NCBI RefSeq assembly: GCF_030499575.1
Contig: NZ_JASTLC010000001.1
Span: 5,232,001 to 5,296,000 of the forward strand
Reading direction: 5' to 3'
Length of the DNA: 64,000 nucleotides
From: Streptomyces sp. DG2A-72
GTDB taxonomy: Bacteria > Actinomycetota > Actinomycetes > Streptomycetales > Streptomycetaceae
Part shown: piece after piece, positions 1-9,119 of the stretch
Layout: each line of letters opens with the position of its first letter
Position numbering within the stretch: position 1 is the stretch's first letter
Notes under the pieces: generated by a model
Database searches by the model: none
The model's input: only the letters and a program-made list of their open reading frames with translations
Told to the model about the DNA's origin: nothing
Program-made: the position numbers and the translations under genes

Positions 1-900
1 TACCAGGCCGGACCGGCCGACTTCTACCTCGTCGCCGTCGGCGGTGTGCTGGCGGTGCTGGCCTGCATGGTCCGGGTGCGCGGCGAGCGCCGCATGCTGC
101 ACATGCGGGACGTGGCCGAGACCACCCGCCGTACCGTGCTGCGTCCGCTGCCGCCGGGCTGGGGCGGCCTGGAGCATGCGGCGGTGTATCTGTCCGCCGA
201 TGTCGAGGCCCGTGTCGGCGGCGACTTCTACGACATCCAGCCCGGCCCGCACGGCACGCGCGTCCTCGTCGGCGACGTGCAGGGCAAGGGCCTGGGCGCG
301 GTCGAGGCGGCGGCCGCGCTGCTGTGCACGTTCCGCGAGGCCGGCTACCACGAGCCGGATCTGGCGACGGTCGCCGACCGCCTGGAGGTACGGATGCTGC
401 GGCACGGCGGACATGTCACGGCGCTCGGCCGCGACGACGGCGACCGCTTCGCCACCGCCGTCCTGCTGGGCTTCGAGGACCGGGAACCCGACGCCGTCCG
501 GTCGGTCGTCTTCGCCCATGAGCCGCCGCTCCTCGTCGGCCCCGACGGCGTACGCTCCCTGCCGTCCGGCGACACCCTCCCCCTCGGCCTGAGCACCCTC
601 GCCCCCGCCCAGGGCCCGCCGCCCGTCCAGCGGGTGACCCTCGCGCCCGGCGAGACGCTGCTGCTGACCACGGACGGGGTCACCGAGGCCCGTGACACCG
701 ACGGCGTCTTCTACCCGCTCGCCACCGAGGTCGCCCGCGCCGTCGCCGCCGACCCGCGCACCGTCGAACCCCGCCGTCTGGTCGCCTTCGTACGGGAGGG
801 CGTGCTGCGGCACTGCGGGGGACGGCTGGCCGACGACACGACGGTGTTCGCCGTACGGCGGCTTGTGCCCGTTGATGCGCGGCACGGTTTGCGGTCCTGA
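1..900 (+). CDS. SpoIIE/PP2C-family serine phosphatase, 5' end outside window
   Basis: The frame is open from the first base, so only the C-terminal part is present. It begins with a hydrophobic segment (VAVGGVLAVLACMV), read as the last membrane helix of an N-terminal sensor region, followed by a complete SpoIIE-type phosphatase domain. The metal-binding motifs of that fold are visible in order: GDFYD, GDVQGKG, TTDGVTEA and ADDTTV. Such proteins dephosphorylate anti-sigma-factor antagonists in actinobacterial partner-switching pathways; the substrate here is unknown. The next gene starts 68 bases downstream on the same strand, but shared function with the caspase group is only a guess from position. 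Confidence 0.9.
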   Translation, partial: YQAGPADFYLVAVGGVLAVLACMVRVRGERRMLHMRDVAETTRRTVLRPLPPGWGGLEHAAVYLSADVEARVGGDFYDIQPGPHGTRVLVGDVQGKGLGAVEAAAALLCTFREAGYHEPDLATVADRLEVRMLRHGGHVTALGRDDGDRFATAVLLGFEDREPDAVRSVVFAHEPPLLVGPDGVRSLPSGDTLPLGLSTLAPAQGPPPVQRVTLAPGETLLLTTDGVTEARDTDGVFYPLATEVARAVAADPRTVEPRRLVAFVREGVLRHCGGRLADDTTVFAVRRLVPVDARHGLRS

Positions 901-968
901 CACCCACCTTTGCAGCCGCAGCGGTTACGGTGCTGCGGTAAGTGATCGCCGGGGGATTGGGAGGGACG

Positions 969-2078
969 ATGCCCGGAACCGTGCTGCTGCTGGCGGCGTC
1001 GCCGCTGGGCAAGGGGCGAATGGTGGACGCCGCGTCCGTGCTTCCCGTCCTCGCGGCCGTCCCGCCCGCCGTCCTGTCCGGCACGGACACCGCGAACGTC
1101 GTCGAACTCGCCGACCCGCTTGAGCCACAGGCCGTCCTCACCCGGCTGCGCGCCGCCGCGGGTGCCCCCGGTCCGCTCACCGTCTTCGTCACCGGTCAGC
1201 TCCAACTCGACCGCCGGCAGTACCTGCCCCACCTGGCGCTGGCGCGGACGACGCCGTCGACGGTGCGGTACACGGCGTTCCCGTGGCACTGGGTGCGGGA
1301 GGAACTGCGGCTGCGGGCGGCGGGGACCACGACCCTCGTCCTCGATCTGCACGCGGACGCGGAGACCTGGGACCATCTGCGGACCCGGCCCTTCGACTCG
1401 GGCGGCAACAACGCCGTCTACGGCCGTATCGCGCCGCCGCCTCCCCGGCGGACGGTGGCGGTGCCGTCGTACATGAAGGCCGTGGCGACGATTCTGCGCA
1501 GTGGGCACCGGCCGCCGCTGGAGCAGTTGCATCAGCTGGCGTTGAGCCGTATCGCCAATGAGGGTTCGTACGGTGACCTGGTGCTGACGCCGTCGGCGGT
1601 GCCCATGCCGGTGCCGGTGCCGCGCCCGCAGCATCCGCCGGAGGTCGCCGATCCGCACTCCGCGATCAGCGCCGCCGTGCAGGCGGAGCGGCACGACGAC
1701 GCCGACGCGCTCGCCGCGCATCAGGAGCAGGCCGCGGTGCGGGCGTACGGTCCCGGTTCCGAACAGGCCCTGCACTGGGCCGAAGTCCGCGCGGATCTGG
1801 CCATGTTCGCCGGGGACCCCGTCCGCAGCTGTCGTACCTGGCTGGGCGTCGCCTCCGCCCGTCTGGCGGCCGGGCAGGCGCCGTCCGACCCGGCCGTCGA
1901 GGCCGCCGTCGACCGGGCGCACCACCAGTGGGGCCGGATCGCCGACCCGGCGCAGGCCCGCGAACTCGGCCCCACACTGGCCGACTTGAGGGCGCGGGTG
2001 CCGGGGCGTCGGCAGGGCGCGCTGGATCACATCCAGCGGCATCTGAACCAGCTCCAGACACAGAGTCGGTCCGCGTAA
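969..2078 (+). CDS. Unknown 369-aa protein; possible degenerate caspase-like domain plus helical tail
   Basis: The ATG at 969 is preceded by a GGGAGGG ribosome site. I do not recognise a named family. The N-terminal 130 residues alternate predicted strands and helices. Two hydrophobic strands, LTVFVTGQ and TTTLVLDLHAD, sit where a caspase fold has its His strand (YFAGHG) and Cys strand (VVLDCC), but neither catalytic residue is present. The C-terminal third is Ala/Arg-rich and helical, TPR-like in appearance (DADALAAHQEQAAVRAYG...). The gene lies 96 bases upstream of the EACC1 and caspase genes on the same strand. A role as a regulatory partner of the caspase protein is inference. Confidence 0.6.
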   Translation: MPGTVLLLAASPLGKGRMVDAASVLPVLAAVPPAVLSGTDTANVVELADPLEPQAVLTRLRAAAGAPGPLTVFVTGQLQLDRRQYLPHLALARTTPSTVRYTAFPWHWVREELRLRAAGTTTLVLDLHADAETWDHLRTRPFDSGGNNAVYGRIAPPPPRRTVAVPSYMKAVATILRSGHRPPLEQLHQLALSRIANEGSYGDLVLTPSAVPMPVPVPRPQHPPEVADPHSAISAAVQAERHDDADALAAHQEQAAVRAYGPGSEQALHWAEVRADLAMFAGDPVRSCRTWLGVASARLAAGQAPSDPAVEAAVDRAHHQWGRIADPAQARELGPTLADLRARVPGRRQGALDHIQRHLNQLQTQSRSA

Positions 2079-2174
2079 ACAGCGCACTGAGTTCCGTTTG
2101 TGACGCATACGCACTTCAGTGCCCCGGTGACGAACCCTGGAGTGCCCGCAACCTCCCTGCCATGATGGTGAGTC

Positions 2175-2543
2175 ATGGCTGAGGGGGATGGAGTGGCCGA
2201 CCGGGACGAGCGAGCGATCCGCGTCCGGCTGGACGAGACCGCGAGCGAGGGCGACCTCGACGCGCTGCGGAAGTGGCTCGAGCGGGAACAGCCGCTCGAC
2301 GAGATGGTGCGCGAAGGCAGACTGCGGATCCACGAACGGGCCCGCACGGACGAGACCGGTGCCCCGATGGGCGTCGGCATGGAGATCGTCATCCAGCTGA
2401 TCGGAGCCGCCGGCGGCGCCGTCTTCCTTCAGCTGCTCAACCAGGTCGGACGGTCCGTCGATGCCTGGCGGGCCAACCGCCGCCAGGTGGAGGACGGCGA
2501 GCCGCCCACCGGCACGGTCGACCCGTTGGACGGCGACGGGTAG
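2175..2543 (+). CDS. EACC1-like small effector-associated protein
   Basis: A 122-residue protein with a basic/acidic N-terminal half (IRVRLDETASEGDLDALRKWL) and a glycine-alanine hydrophobic segment near residue 75 (IQLIGAAGGAVFLQLL), ending in a helix with VDAW. This layout matches what I know as effector-associated constant component 1, a small protein commonly encoded next to caspase- or trypsin-like effectors in actinobacterial conflict systems. The caspase gene follows after only 4 bases, which strongly supports the pairing. The family name is from memory, and the proposed role (tethering or regulating the effector) is inference. Confidence 0.6.
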   Translation: MAEGDGVADRDERAIRVRLDETASEGDLDALRKWLEREQPLDEMVREGRLRIHERARTDETGAPMGVGMEIVIQLIGAAGGAVFLQLLNQVGRSVDAWRANRRQVEDGEPPTGTVDPLDGDG

Positions 2544-2547
2544 GCCG

Positions 2548-5043
2548 GTGAGCCCCAGCAAGAACCGGGCGCTGCTGGTCGGCGTGTCCACGTACGAGGA
2601 CAAGGACCCGCCGCGCGGGGTGCCCGGGGACCTTCCCGCCGTCGATCACAACCTGACGATGCTCAGACGGGCGCTGCTGCGGGGCGGTGTGTTCGACGAG
2701 GCCTCGATCACGGTCTCCCGGTCGCCCTCGCAGGACGAGTTCAACGAGGCGCTGCATTCCGCCGCCGCGGAGACCGACGGGCTGCTCCTGCTGTACTTCG
2801 CCGGGCACGGCGCGACGCCCAGCTCCGGCGACCCGCTGTTCCTGCAGATGCGCAATGCGCGCGTGATCAGGGGCGGACACAGCGTCTTCCACGGTGCGGC
2901 GAAGTACGACGACGTGCAGACCGTGCTGCTCAGCAGCCCGGCCGAGCGGATCGTGGTCGTCCTCGACTGCTGCTACGCCGGCAACGCGGGCGTCGCCTGG
3001 GAGCGGGAGCACGAGTACCACAACAAGCGGCGGGTGCTGCTGCTGATGAGCGTGCAGGCCAACCATCGCATCGACGCGGGCGAGGCCACGACACCGACGC
3101 CGTTCACCGCCCAGCTCGTACAACTCCTGGAGAAGCCCGGCGAGTTGTCGTTCCGCTGGCTCTCCGGCCAGCTGCGTGAGGAGATGGCCGGGCAGAAGAC
3201 CACGCGCGGTGAGCCATGGGTGCCGCAGAGCCGGGCCGAGCCCGGCGAGGACGTGCTGCTGTCCCGGAGGCCGGAGACCGGTGTCGTGCGGCCGCTGCGG
3301 AGCGGGCCACCTGCCGTGTCGCCCAGACCGTCGACCCTCCTGGACCACCTGCGCCGCCGCGCCGCCGCCCTCGGCACCCTCGTACTCACCCTCACCGCCT
3401 TCGCCTTCGGCTCCTACGGCCTGTACGCCCTCGTCGGCGGCTCCCCCGTCTGCGCGCCGCCCCTCGAACTGCGCGTCCTGACCGACCCCGACCTGGAGCC
3501 GACGTTCACCGCGGCGGCGGACGCCTATCTGACGTCGGAGGAGAACACGGACGGGGACGGGTGCCGGGTCAGCGGCATCACCGTCTACAGCGCCCGTTCC
3601 GCCGACGTGGTGACCGCGCTGCGCGAGGAGTCCGAGCCCTGGCAGGAACCCCGTGCGGAGGAGACCAACCCGCAGCGGGACATCGGGCCGCAGGCCGACA
3701 TCTGGATCCCGGGCTCGCCCGCCGCCGCCCAACGGGCCGAACACGAGCGGGACACCAATGCCAAGGCCTGGCTGGAGGTGGAGCGCCAGCCCCTCGCCTA
3801 CTCCCCGATCGTCCTCGCCGTACCGACCGCCCTCCCCACCGCCGACCAGCGCACCGGCCGCTCCCTCACCGAGCTGATCGACGACCTGCGTGGCCGCGCC
3901 GACCGGGCCGAAGTGCGCCGTACGGACCCGGAGTTCGCCGACTCGGCGCTGTTCGCCACGATCGGCCTGTACGGCGGCGCCGACCGTGCGCTCGACGTGG
4001 AGAAACAGCTCGACCAGCCGGGGCCTCCGTCCGACACGGCCGCGCAGCTGCTGTGCGAACTGCCCCGCGACGACGCGGTGGACGACCGCACGGCCGTCCT
4101 CGTCCCCGAGTTCCTGCTGAAGTCCGGGGTCGGCTGCGACAGCGCGCGGCGCAGCCCCCGGATCGCCGAGTACCCGGAGAACGTGCCCGGCCTTGAGCCC
4201 ACGTTCGTCCGGGTGCGCTGGCAGGACGGCGACCTGGACCGGGCCGCGCGGGATGCCGCCGTGGCGGACTTCCGCTCCTGGCTCACCGACGGGCAGGGGC
4301 GGGACGCGTTCGCGCGCGCCGGTTTCCGCGAGCCCACCGGCGACCGTGTACTGCTGGACGGGAGCGGGCCCGCACCCGGCGTGCTGCCCGCGCCCAGGCC
4401 GCTGAAGGAGGCCGCCGGACTGAACGAGACGGAGACGGCGTTGCAGGCCTACCGCGCCGCCCACGGTCCCGGCCGGGTCCTCTTCCTGCTCGACAGCTCC
4501 GGCTCGATGGCCTCGCTGTGGGACGGGCCCAGTGGTGGCCCCGGTCTGCTGAAGCAGTCCCTCGGCGGACTCGGCGGCCAGGACGAGTACGGCGTGCGGG
4601 CGGTGGCGGACACGCGTGAGGGCGACCGGTACGAGACCCTGCTCCCGCTCACCACCCACGACCGCGAGGACGCCGTACGCAGGATCGACCAGGCCGGGGT
4701 CCGGCCCGGCGCCGACTCCGATCCGCACGCCGCGCTGCTCGGCGCGCTCGACGACATGGCGGGCCTCGGCGCCGACGACCGCCCCCAGCTGATCGTCTAC
4801 ATCACCGACAGCGGGGACCACGACCGGATGACCGGCGGGAAACTCGACGAGGTGCTGACCCGGGCGGAGTCGGCGGACGTACCGGTGGCGATGGTGTCGC
4901 TGCGCAGCGGAGCCTGCGGAGCGGGCAAGCCGGACGCCCGGATCGCCGCGGCGAGCGGCGGCCGCTGCCTGGACGCCGACGACGACATCGGCAAGGGCCT
5001 GTCCGCCGAGGTCGAACGGACGGGACTCGGGGAGGACCAGTGA
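2548..5043 (+). CDS. Caspase-like / membrane helix / solute-binding-like / vWA fusion protein
   Basis: GTG start 4 bases after the EACC1 stop; 831 residues. Residues 1-240 are a peptidase C14 (caspase) domain with catalytic His87 in YFAGHG and Cys142 in VVLDCCYAG. A basic stretch (HLRRR) and one membrane helix at about 273-295 follow, so the caspase would be cytoplasmic and the rest outside. Residues 305-600 resemble a periplasmic solute-binding protein (ADIWIPGSP, LAYSPIVLAVP). Residues 640-825 are a von Willebrand A domain with an intact MIDAS (Asp649-x-Ser-x-Ser, DSSGS). The stop overlaps the next gene's GTG. The arrangement suggests an outside ligand sensor coupled to an inside protease; this is inference. 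Confidence 0.85.
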   Translation: MSPSKNRALLVGVSTYEDKDPPRGVPGDLPAVDHNLTMLRRALLRGGVFDEASITVSRSPSQDEFNEALHSAAAETDGLLLLYFAGHGATPSSGDPLFLQMRNARVIRGGHSVFHGAAKYDDVQTVLLSSPAERIVVVLDCCYAGNAGVAWEREHEYHNKRRVLLLMSVQANHRIDAGEATTPTPFTAQLVQLLEKPGELSFRWLSGQLREEMAGQKTTRGEPWVPQSRAEPGEDVLLSRRPETGVVRPLRSGPPAVSPRPSTLLDHLRRRAAALGTLVLTLTAFAFGSYGLYALVGGSPVCAPPLELRVLTDPDLEPTFTAAADAYLTSEENTDGDGCRVSGITVYSARSADVVTALREESEPWQEPRAEETNPQRDIGPQADIWIPGSPAAAQRAEHERDTNAKAWLEVERQPLAYSPIVLAVPTALPTADQRTGRSLTELIDDLRGRADRAEVRRTDPEFADSALFATIGLYGGADRALDVEKQLDQPGPPSDTAAQLLCELPRDDAVDDRTAVLVPEFLLKSGVGCDSARRSPRIAEYPENVPGLEPTFVRVRWQDGDLDRAARDAAVADFRSWLTDGQGRDAFARAGFREPTGDRVLLDGSGPAPGVLPAPRPLKEAAGLNETETALQAYRAAHGPGRVLFLLDSSGSMASLWDGPSGGPGLLKQSLGGLGGQDEYGVRAVADTREGDRYETLLPLTTHDREDAVRRIDQAGVRPGADSDPHAALLGALDDMAGLGADDRPQLIVYITDSGDHDRMTGGKLDEVLTRAESADVPVAMVSLRSGACGAGKPDARIAAASGGRCLDADDDIGKGLSAEVERTGLGEDQ

Positions 5044-6389
5044 TCCGACGGACGGCGGCCCTGCTCGCCCTGCTGCTGGTGGCCGCCTGCACCGGCGGCG
5101 GGGACGGCACGTCCGCCGTGCCCTCCGACGACGTGGTCGGCGACATCGTGATCGCCAGTGGCCTGGACGTCACCGGCAAGAGCGGCATCCGCCAGCAGCT
5201 CATCGACGCCTGGAACGACCGGCAGGCCAAGGCGGGCACCGGGTTCAAGGCCACCCTGGTCGAACTCACCGGCAGCGCCGACGAACAGCGCAGCCAGCTC
5301 CTCGGCGCCCTCCAGTCGGGCAGCGCCACCTATGACGTGGTCAACCTGGACGTCACCTGGATACCGGAGTTCGCCGAGTCCAATCTCGTACGACAACTGC
5401 CCGACGACCTGCTCGACGACGACGTCATCGACTCCGTGGCCGACACCGCCCGCTGGGACGGCAAGGTGTACGCGGCGCCGTTCAACAGCGACGTCGGGCT
5501 GCTGTACTACCGGCGCGACCACTTGAAGGCAGCGGGCCTTGAGCAGACCGAGCTGACGGGCGACCTCAGCTGGAAGAGCCTGCTCGGCGTGATCGACTCC
5601 CTCGGTGACCCCGAGGGCTACGAGAAGGGCTGGACCACGCAGCTCGGCCCCTACGAGGGCCGCACCGTGGGCGCCGTCGAGGCGTTCGCGTCGGCGGTGG
5701 AGGACCTGGAGCTGACCGACGAGCGGGGTGAATACACCGGCGACGCCGAGACGTTGGAGAAGGGCATCCGGGAGCTGCGCGAGCGCACCCGGGCGCCGTA
5801 CATCCTCCGGGACGCCTTCGACTCGAACGAGGCCGCGTCGATGGCGGACTTCGCCGCGGGCCGCACCACGTTCCTGCGGCACTGGCCGTACGCGTACGGC
5901 ACCCTGCACCAGACCCTCGACGAGAGCCGGCTCGGCGTGGTCCCGCTGCCCGGCAAGGCGGTGCTCGGCGGGCAGAACCTGGCGGTGACGCAGGCCTCGC
6001 CGCGCGCGGGGAAGGCCATGGAGCTGATCGAGTTCCTCACCGGCAAGGAGAGCGAACGCTGTCTGCTGGACGCGGGGTTCGCGGCGACCCGGGAGTCGGC
6101 GTACACCGACGACACGGTCGACTGCACGGCGGCGGCCACGCCCGCGCCGTCCGCGACGGGCGAGCGCCCCGACGACATGCCCCGCGAGGAAGGCCGCCCC
6201 GCTTACGCCCGCGCCACGCTCCTCCCCGCCCTGCAGCAAGCCGTCCAACGCCCGCGCACCGCCCTGTACGGCGCCTTCACCCAGACCCTCATCGCCCAGC
6301 TGGGCCCCTTGTTCACCGAGGACCCACCGCCGGAGGAGGAGCTGGCGGAGAACCTCCACGAGGCACTGAAGAAGGCCCTGCCCGGCTGA
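5040..6389 (+). CDS. Extracellular solute-binding lipoprotein
   Basis: Starts with GTG overlapping the caspase stop (GTGA), so translation is probably coupled. The N-terminus is a lipoprotein signal (MIRRTAALLALLLVAAC, lipobox ending at Cys17). The 449-residue body looks like a family 1 sugar-binding protein (DVVNLDVTWIPEFAESN, AAPFNSDVGLLYYRR, GVVPLPG). No permease or ATPase gene is adjacent, which is unusual for an ABC importer subunit. Being tied to a protein that carries its own solute-binding-like domain, it may deliver ligand to that domain rather than to a transporter; this is inference. Confidence 0.85.
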   Translation: MIRRTAALLALLLVAACTGGGDGTSAVPSDDVVGDIVIASGLDVTGKSGIRQQLIDAWNDRQAKAGTGFKATLVELTGSADEQRSQLLGALQSGSATYDVVNLDVTWIPEFAESNLVRQLPDDLLDDDVIDSVADTARWDGKVYAAPFNSDVGLLYYRRDHLKAAGLEQTELTGDLSWKSLLGVIDSLGDPEGYEKGWTTQLGPYEGRTVGAVEAFASAVEDLELTDERGEYTGDAETLEKGIRELRERTRAPYILRDAFDSNEAASMADFAAGRTTFLRHWPYAYGTLHQTLDESRLGVVPLPGKAVLGGQNLAVTQASPRAGKAMELIEFLTGKESERCLLDAGFAATRESAYTDDTVDCTAAATPAPSATGERPDDMPREEGRPAYARATLLPALQQAVQRPRTALYGAFTQTLIAQLGPLFTEDPPPEEELAENLHEALKKALPG

Positions 6390-6583
6390 TCGACCGATGC
6401 TTCGCGGACACCTCGACGCCGGTCTCGGCGACGGCCGCCGCGGGCTTCGTGGCGCTGCTGTCGGCGGCCAATCGAGCGGGCGGATCTGGGCGACGGTCTC
6501 GGCGAGGAGGTCGTGCGGGTCCTCGCCGGGCAGGGCGCGGCGGGCCGCATCGGCTGGTCGTCGACCTCCGACCTGCCGGCTGA
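6390..6583. other. Intergenic, no gene seen
   Basis: This spacer lies between the convergent lipoprotein and M20 genes. It is GC-rich and open on the minus strand, but no start with a ribosome site and no recognisable protein motif was found. It could be an old gene scrap. Confidence 0.4.
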
Positions 6584-7822
6584 TCAGCTCACCAGATACG
6601 CCAGCGCCCCCGCCACCAGCGTCCGCACCCCCGGCGCGACCACCGCCAGGTCGGGGGCGAAGAGCGGGCTGTGGTTGCTGGGGACCGCGTCGATTCTCGC
6701 CATGAGGTCCTCGCCCTCCGCCGTGTCCCACACCGCGGCCGGGGTGCTCGGCACGAACCAGAAGGAGTACGGCAGCCTGCCCACGGCGAGCTGCGCGAAG
6801 TCCTCGCTGCCCATCGCCGGGCCCGGGTCGAAGACGGCGGCGGAACCGAACACCTCGCGGTGCACCCCGGCGACACGGTCATGGGTCGCGGGGTCGTTCA
6901 CCGTCGCCGGGAAGTCGTTGCCCAGCGTCACCTCGGGCTCGCGCGGACAGCCGGCGGCCAGGCACTCGCCCTGGGCGATACGCCGGATCGCCTCGACCAT
7001 GCGGTCCCGCACCGCCGCCGACTGCGTCCGCAGGCTGAGGGAGATCCGGGCGGTGGCGGGGATGATGTTCGCCGCCGTGCCCGCCTCGATACGGCCGACG
7101 GTCAGTACGGCCGACTCGCGCGGGGCGACCTCGCGGCTGACGACGGTCTGCAACCGGGTCACCAGATAGGCGGCGGTCACCACCGGGTCGACGGTCGTCT
7201 CCGGACGCGAGCCGTGCCCGCCCCGCCCGTGCACCACGATGTCGACGTCCGTCGTGGCGGAGAGGATCAGCCCGGCATGGTGGCCGAACAGGCCCACGGG
7301 ACCCGGCGCCACATGCTGGCCGAGCAGGACGTCCGGGCGCGGCACACGGTCGTAGAGCCCGTCCGCGACCATCGCCAAGGCGCCCTGGCCGGACTCCTCG
7401 GCGGGCTGGCCGACCACGATCAGCGTCCCGGACCAGGCGTCCCGTCCGGCGGCCAGCGCCTGCGCCGCGCCCGTCAGCCACGTCACGTGCATGTCATGCC
7501 CGCACGCGTGCATGACCCCGGGCGCCTGCGACGCGTACGGCAGCCCGGTCCGCTCCTCGACCGGCAGCGCGTCCATGTCGGCGCGCAGCAGCACGGTCGG
7601 GCCGTCGCCGTTGCGCAGCAGGCCGGTGACTCCGGTGCCGCCGATGCCCTCGGTCGTGTCGAATCCGGCCGCGGTGAGGCTCTTGGCGAGCCCGGCCGCC
7701 GTCCGGTGCTCGCGGTAGGCCAGTTCCGGGTGGCGGTGCAGATCGCGGTAGAGGTCATCGAGGGCGGGCAGGGGGAGGTCGGCGGTGAGGTCCAGCGTGG
7801 TGCGTGCGGCAGCAGACGTCAT
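6584..7822 (-). CDS. M20 family amidohydrolase
   Basis: 412 residues, the normal length for M20D amidohydrolases, which cleave N-acyl or amino-acid conjugates using a two-metal site. Metal ligands expected for the family are visible: Cys107 and His109 in MHACGHD, Glu142-Glu143 in QPAEE, His170 in LGQHVAPG, and a late MGSEDF motif. The dimerisation domain lies in the middle (GRGGHGSRPE). There is no signal peptide, so it is cytoplasmic. The ATG at 7822 has only a weak ribosome site. The exact substrate cannot be told. Confidence 0.9.
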   Translation of the reverse strand: MTSAAARTTLDLTADLPLPALDDLYRDLHRHPELAYREHRTAAGLAKSLTAAGFDTTEGIGGTGVTGLLRNGDGPTVLLRADMDALPVEERTGLPYASQAPGVMHACGHDMHVTWLTGAAQALAAGRDAWSGTLIVVGQPAEESGQGALAMVADGLYDRVPRPDVLLGQHVAPGPVGLFGHHAGLILSATTDVDIVVHGRGGHGSRPETTVDPVVTAAYLVTRLQTVVSREVAPRESAVLTVGRIEAGTAANIIPATARISLSLRTQSAAVRDRMVEAIRRIAQGECLAAGCPREPEVTLGNDFPATVNDPATHDRVAGVHREVFGSAAVFDPGPAMGSEDFAQLAVGRLPYSFWFVPSTPAAVWDTAEGEDLMARIDAVPSNHSPLFAPDLAVVAPGVRTLVAGALAYLVS

Positions 7823-7869
7823 GGCGTCAGGGTAGGACGATCACATGTCGGGCCTGCGTATGGGAATGG

Positions 7870-7910
7870 CCGCCGGCGGGACGAGGGGGGAGCGTGTCCC
7901 GCCGACGGCG
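7870..7910 (-). terminator. GC-rich hairpin after the NPP1 gene
   Basis: Arms 7874-7882 and 7896-7904 are perfectly complementary over 9 bases, with further imperfect pairing outside and a G-rich loop. The hairpin lies between the minus-strand NPP1 stop and the M20 start. No T-run follows, as is common for Streptomyces terminators. Confidence 0.5.
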
Positions 7911-7948
7911 GTTCAGGGGGCGGTCCGTGCGCCAGAACGCTCCGTGCG

Positions 7949-8728
7949 TCAGAACGCGGGGACCGCGGAGGGCCGGGCCTTGTTGATGTTGCTGATGAAG
8001 TTCTTGCCCAGCTGGAAGTTGGCGCTGCCCCAGTTGGTGTCGTTCAGCCTGGACTTCAGGGTGGTGCTCAGCCTGGAGTAGTTGACCAGTCCGGGCCTGT
8101 CCCAGCCGCCGTTGCCCCAGGCCTCCGGCCTCTCGCCCCACTTGGCGAAGCGGAAGGCGTGGGTGCTCGGGCCGTCCTTGTGGTAGACGATCTCGACGTG
8201 GTTGCCGTTCATCGGCACCTGGTTGATGGGGTGGGTGCTGTAGCCGCCGTGCCGGGAGGCGGCCAGGTACCGGGGGCGCTCCTCGCCCTGCTTCTGGAAG
8301 ACCACGACGGACTCCCAGTCGTGGCGGTGCCCGCACTCGATGATGCTCGTGGGGTCACACTGGTCCTTCTCGAAGTACAGCGTGTAGGCGTACGCGCACC
8401 AGCCGTTCTTGCACAGCGACTGCGCGTACGTGTTCGCCTTGCCGAGGTGGCCCGTCCGGCAGCCTCCGGTGAGCGAGCCGGACGGGTAGAGGCCCCCGTT
8501 GACGTGACCGTTCGCATCGACGGCGGCGGCCGGGAAGCAGCTGTCCGAGTCGTAGTCGAAGTACGGCATGTACTTGTTCTGGAAGGTGCTCGCGTTCCCC
8601 GGCAGCGGGTTCAGGATGCCGGCGCTCGCGCTGCCCGTCAGACCGACGGTCAGGGCGGCGGCGCTGCCCAGGACGAGGGCGGCCTTGGCGAGGCGGGACC
8701 GTCTGCGGGCCTTGGCTGTCTGCGACAT
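7949..8728 (-). CDS. NPP1 / NLP-type secreted necrosis-inducing-like protein
   Basis: ATG at 8728 with GGAG ten bases upstream. The 259-residue product has a basic N-terminus (AKARRRSRLAK) and a signal peptide ending near ASA at residue 36. The NLP hallmark heptapeptide GHRHDWE is at residues 133-139 in a conserved context (CGHRHDWESVVVF), and several cysteines are present. In plant pathogens the family binds sphingolipids and lyses cells; in soil Streptomyces the target is unknown. The gene is single and divergent from the large STAND gene. Confidence 0.9.
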   Translation of the reverse strand: MSQTAKARRRSRLAKAALVLGSAAALTVGLTGSASAGILNPLPGNASTFQNKYMPYFDYDSDSCFPAAAVDANGHVNGGLYPSGSLTGGCRTGHLGKANTYAQSLCKNGWCAYAYTLYFEKDQCDPTSIIECGHRHDWESVVVFQKQGEERPRYLAASRHGGYSTHPINQVPMNGNHVEIVYHKDGPSTHAFRFAKWGERPEAWGNGGWDRPGLVNYSRLSTTLKSRLNDTNWGSANFQLGKNFISNINKARPSAVPAF

Positions 8729-9119
8729 GCGGGTACTCCAGTGGTGGTTCGTTCTGCCGGGAGTCCGGCGGGACGAGACCGAGACTGGAGCCCGGGGCGT
8801 TGATCGGCGGCATGTTCTGATCAGGGCGATCAATCGTCCTCGGCGTTTCGGGGGGATGTTCCTCGCGGCGTCAAAACCCGTCCCCCTCGCACCGCTCGCC
8901 GTTCACCTCCCGTTCCCCCGCGGCCCCCACATCGCCGTTCCAAGAACCCCGAGGTCAACCGCGTCATCAATGTCGTGGGCTGAAGGGGTTGATGGACATC
9001 ACATGCCGCATCGCCTGTATGTCACCCGCGGGCCACCTGGCCGTTACCGGGCGGCTTGTACGTTCGTCGCGCTCGATGTCGCTTTCGCCAGCTATTTCGC
9101 GACCTATAGGGAGGTGCGC
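8729..9119. other. Divergent intergenic region between NPP1 and STAND genes
   Basis: About 390 bases with no credible gene. Promoters for both flanking genes must lie here. Visible items are a TGATC-5-GATCA inverted repeat near 8817-8831 and a strong AGGGAGG ribosome site at 9108-9114 before the STAND start. I see no clear -35/-10 pair. Confidence 0.4.

Noticed and set aside
711..2603. Long open frame on the minus strand opposite the first genes
   Set aside because: It is rich in Arg/Gly/His with no family motif and overlaps well-supported plus-strand genes; a mirror frame of GC-rich coding DNA.
5040..6389. Complete ABC sugar importer
   Set aside because: Only the binding lipoprotein is present; no permease or importer ATPase lies within reach on either side.
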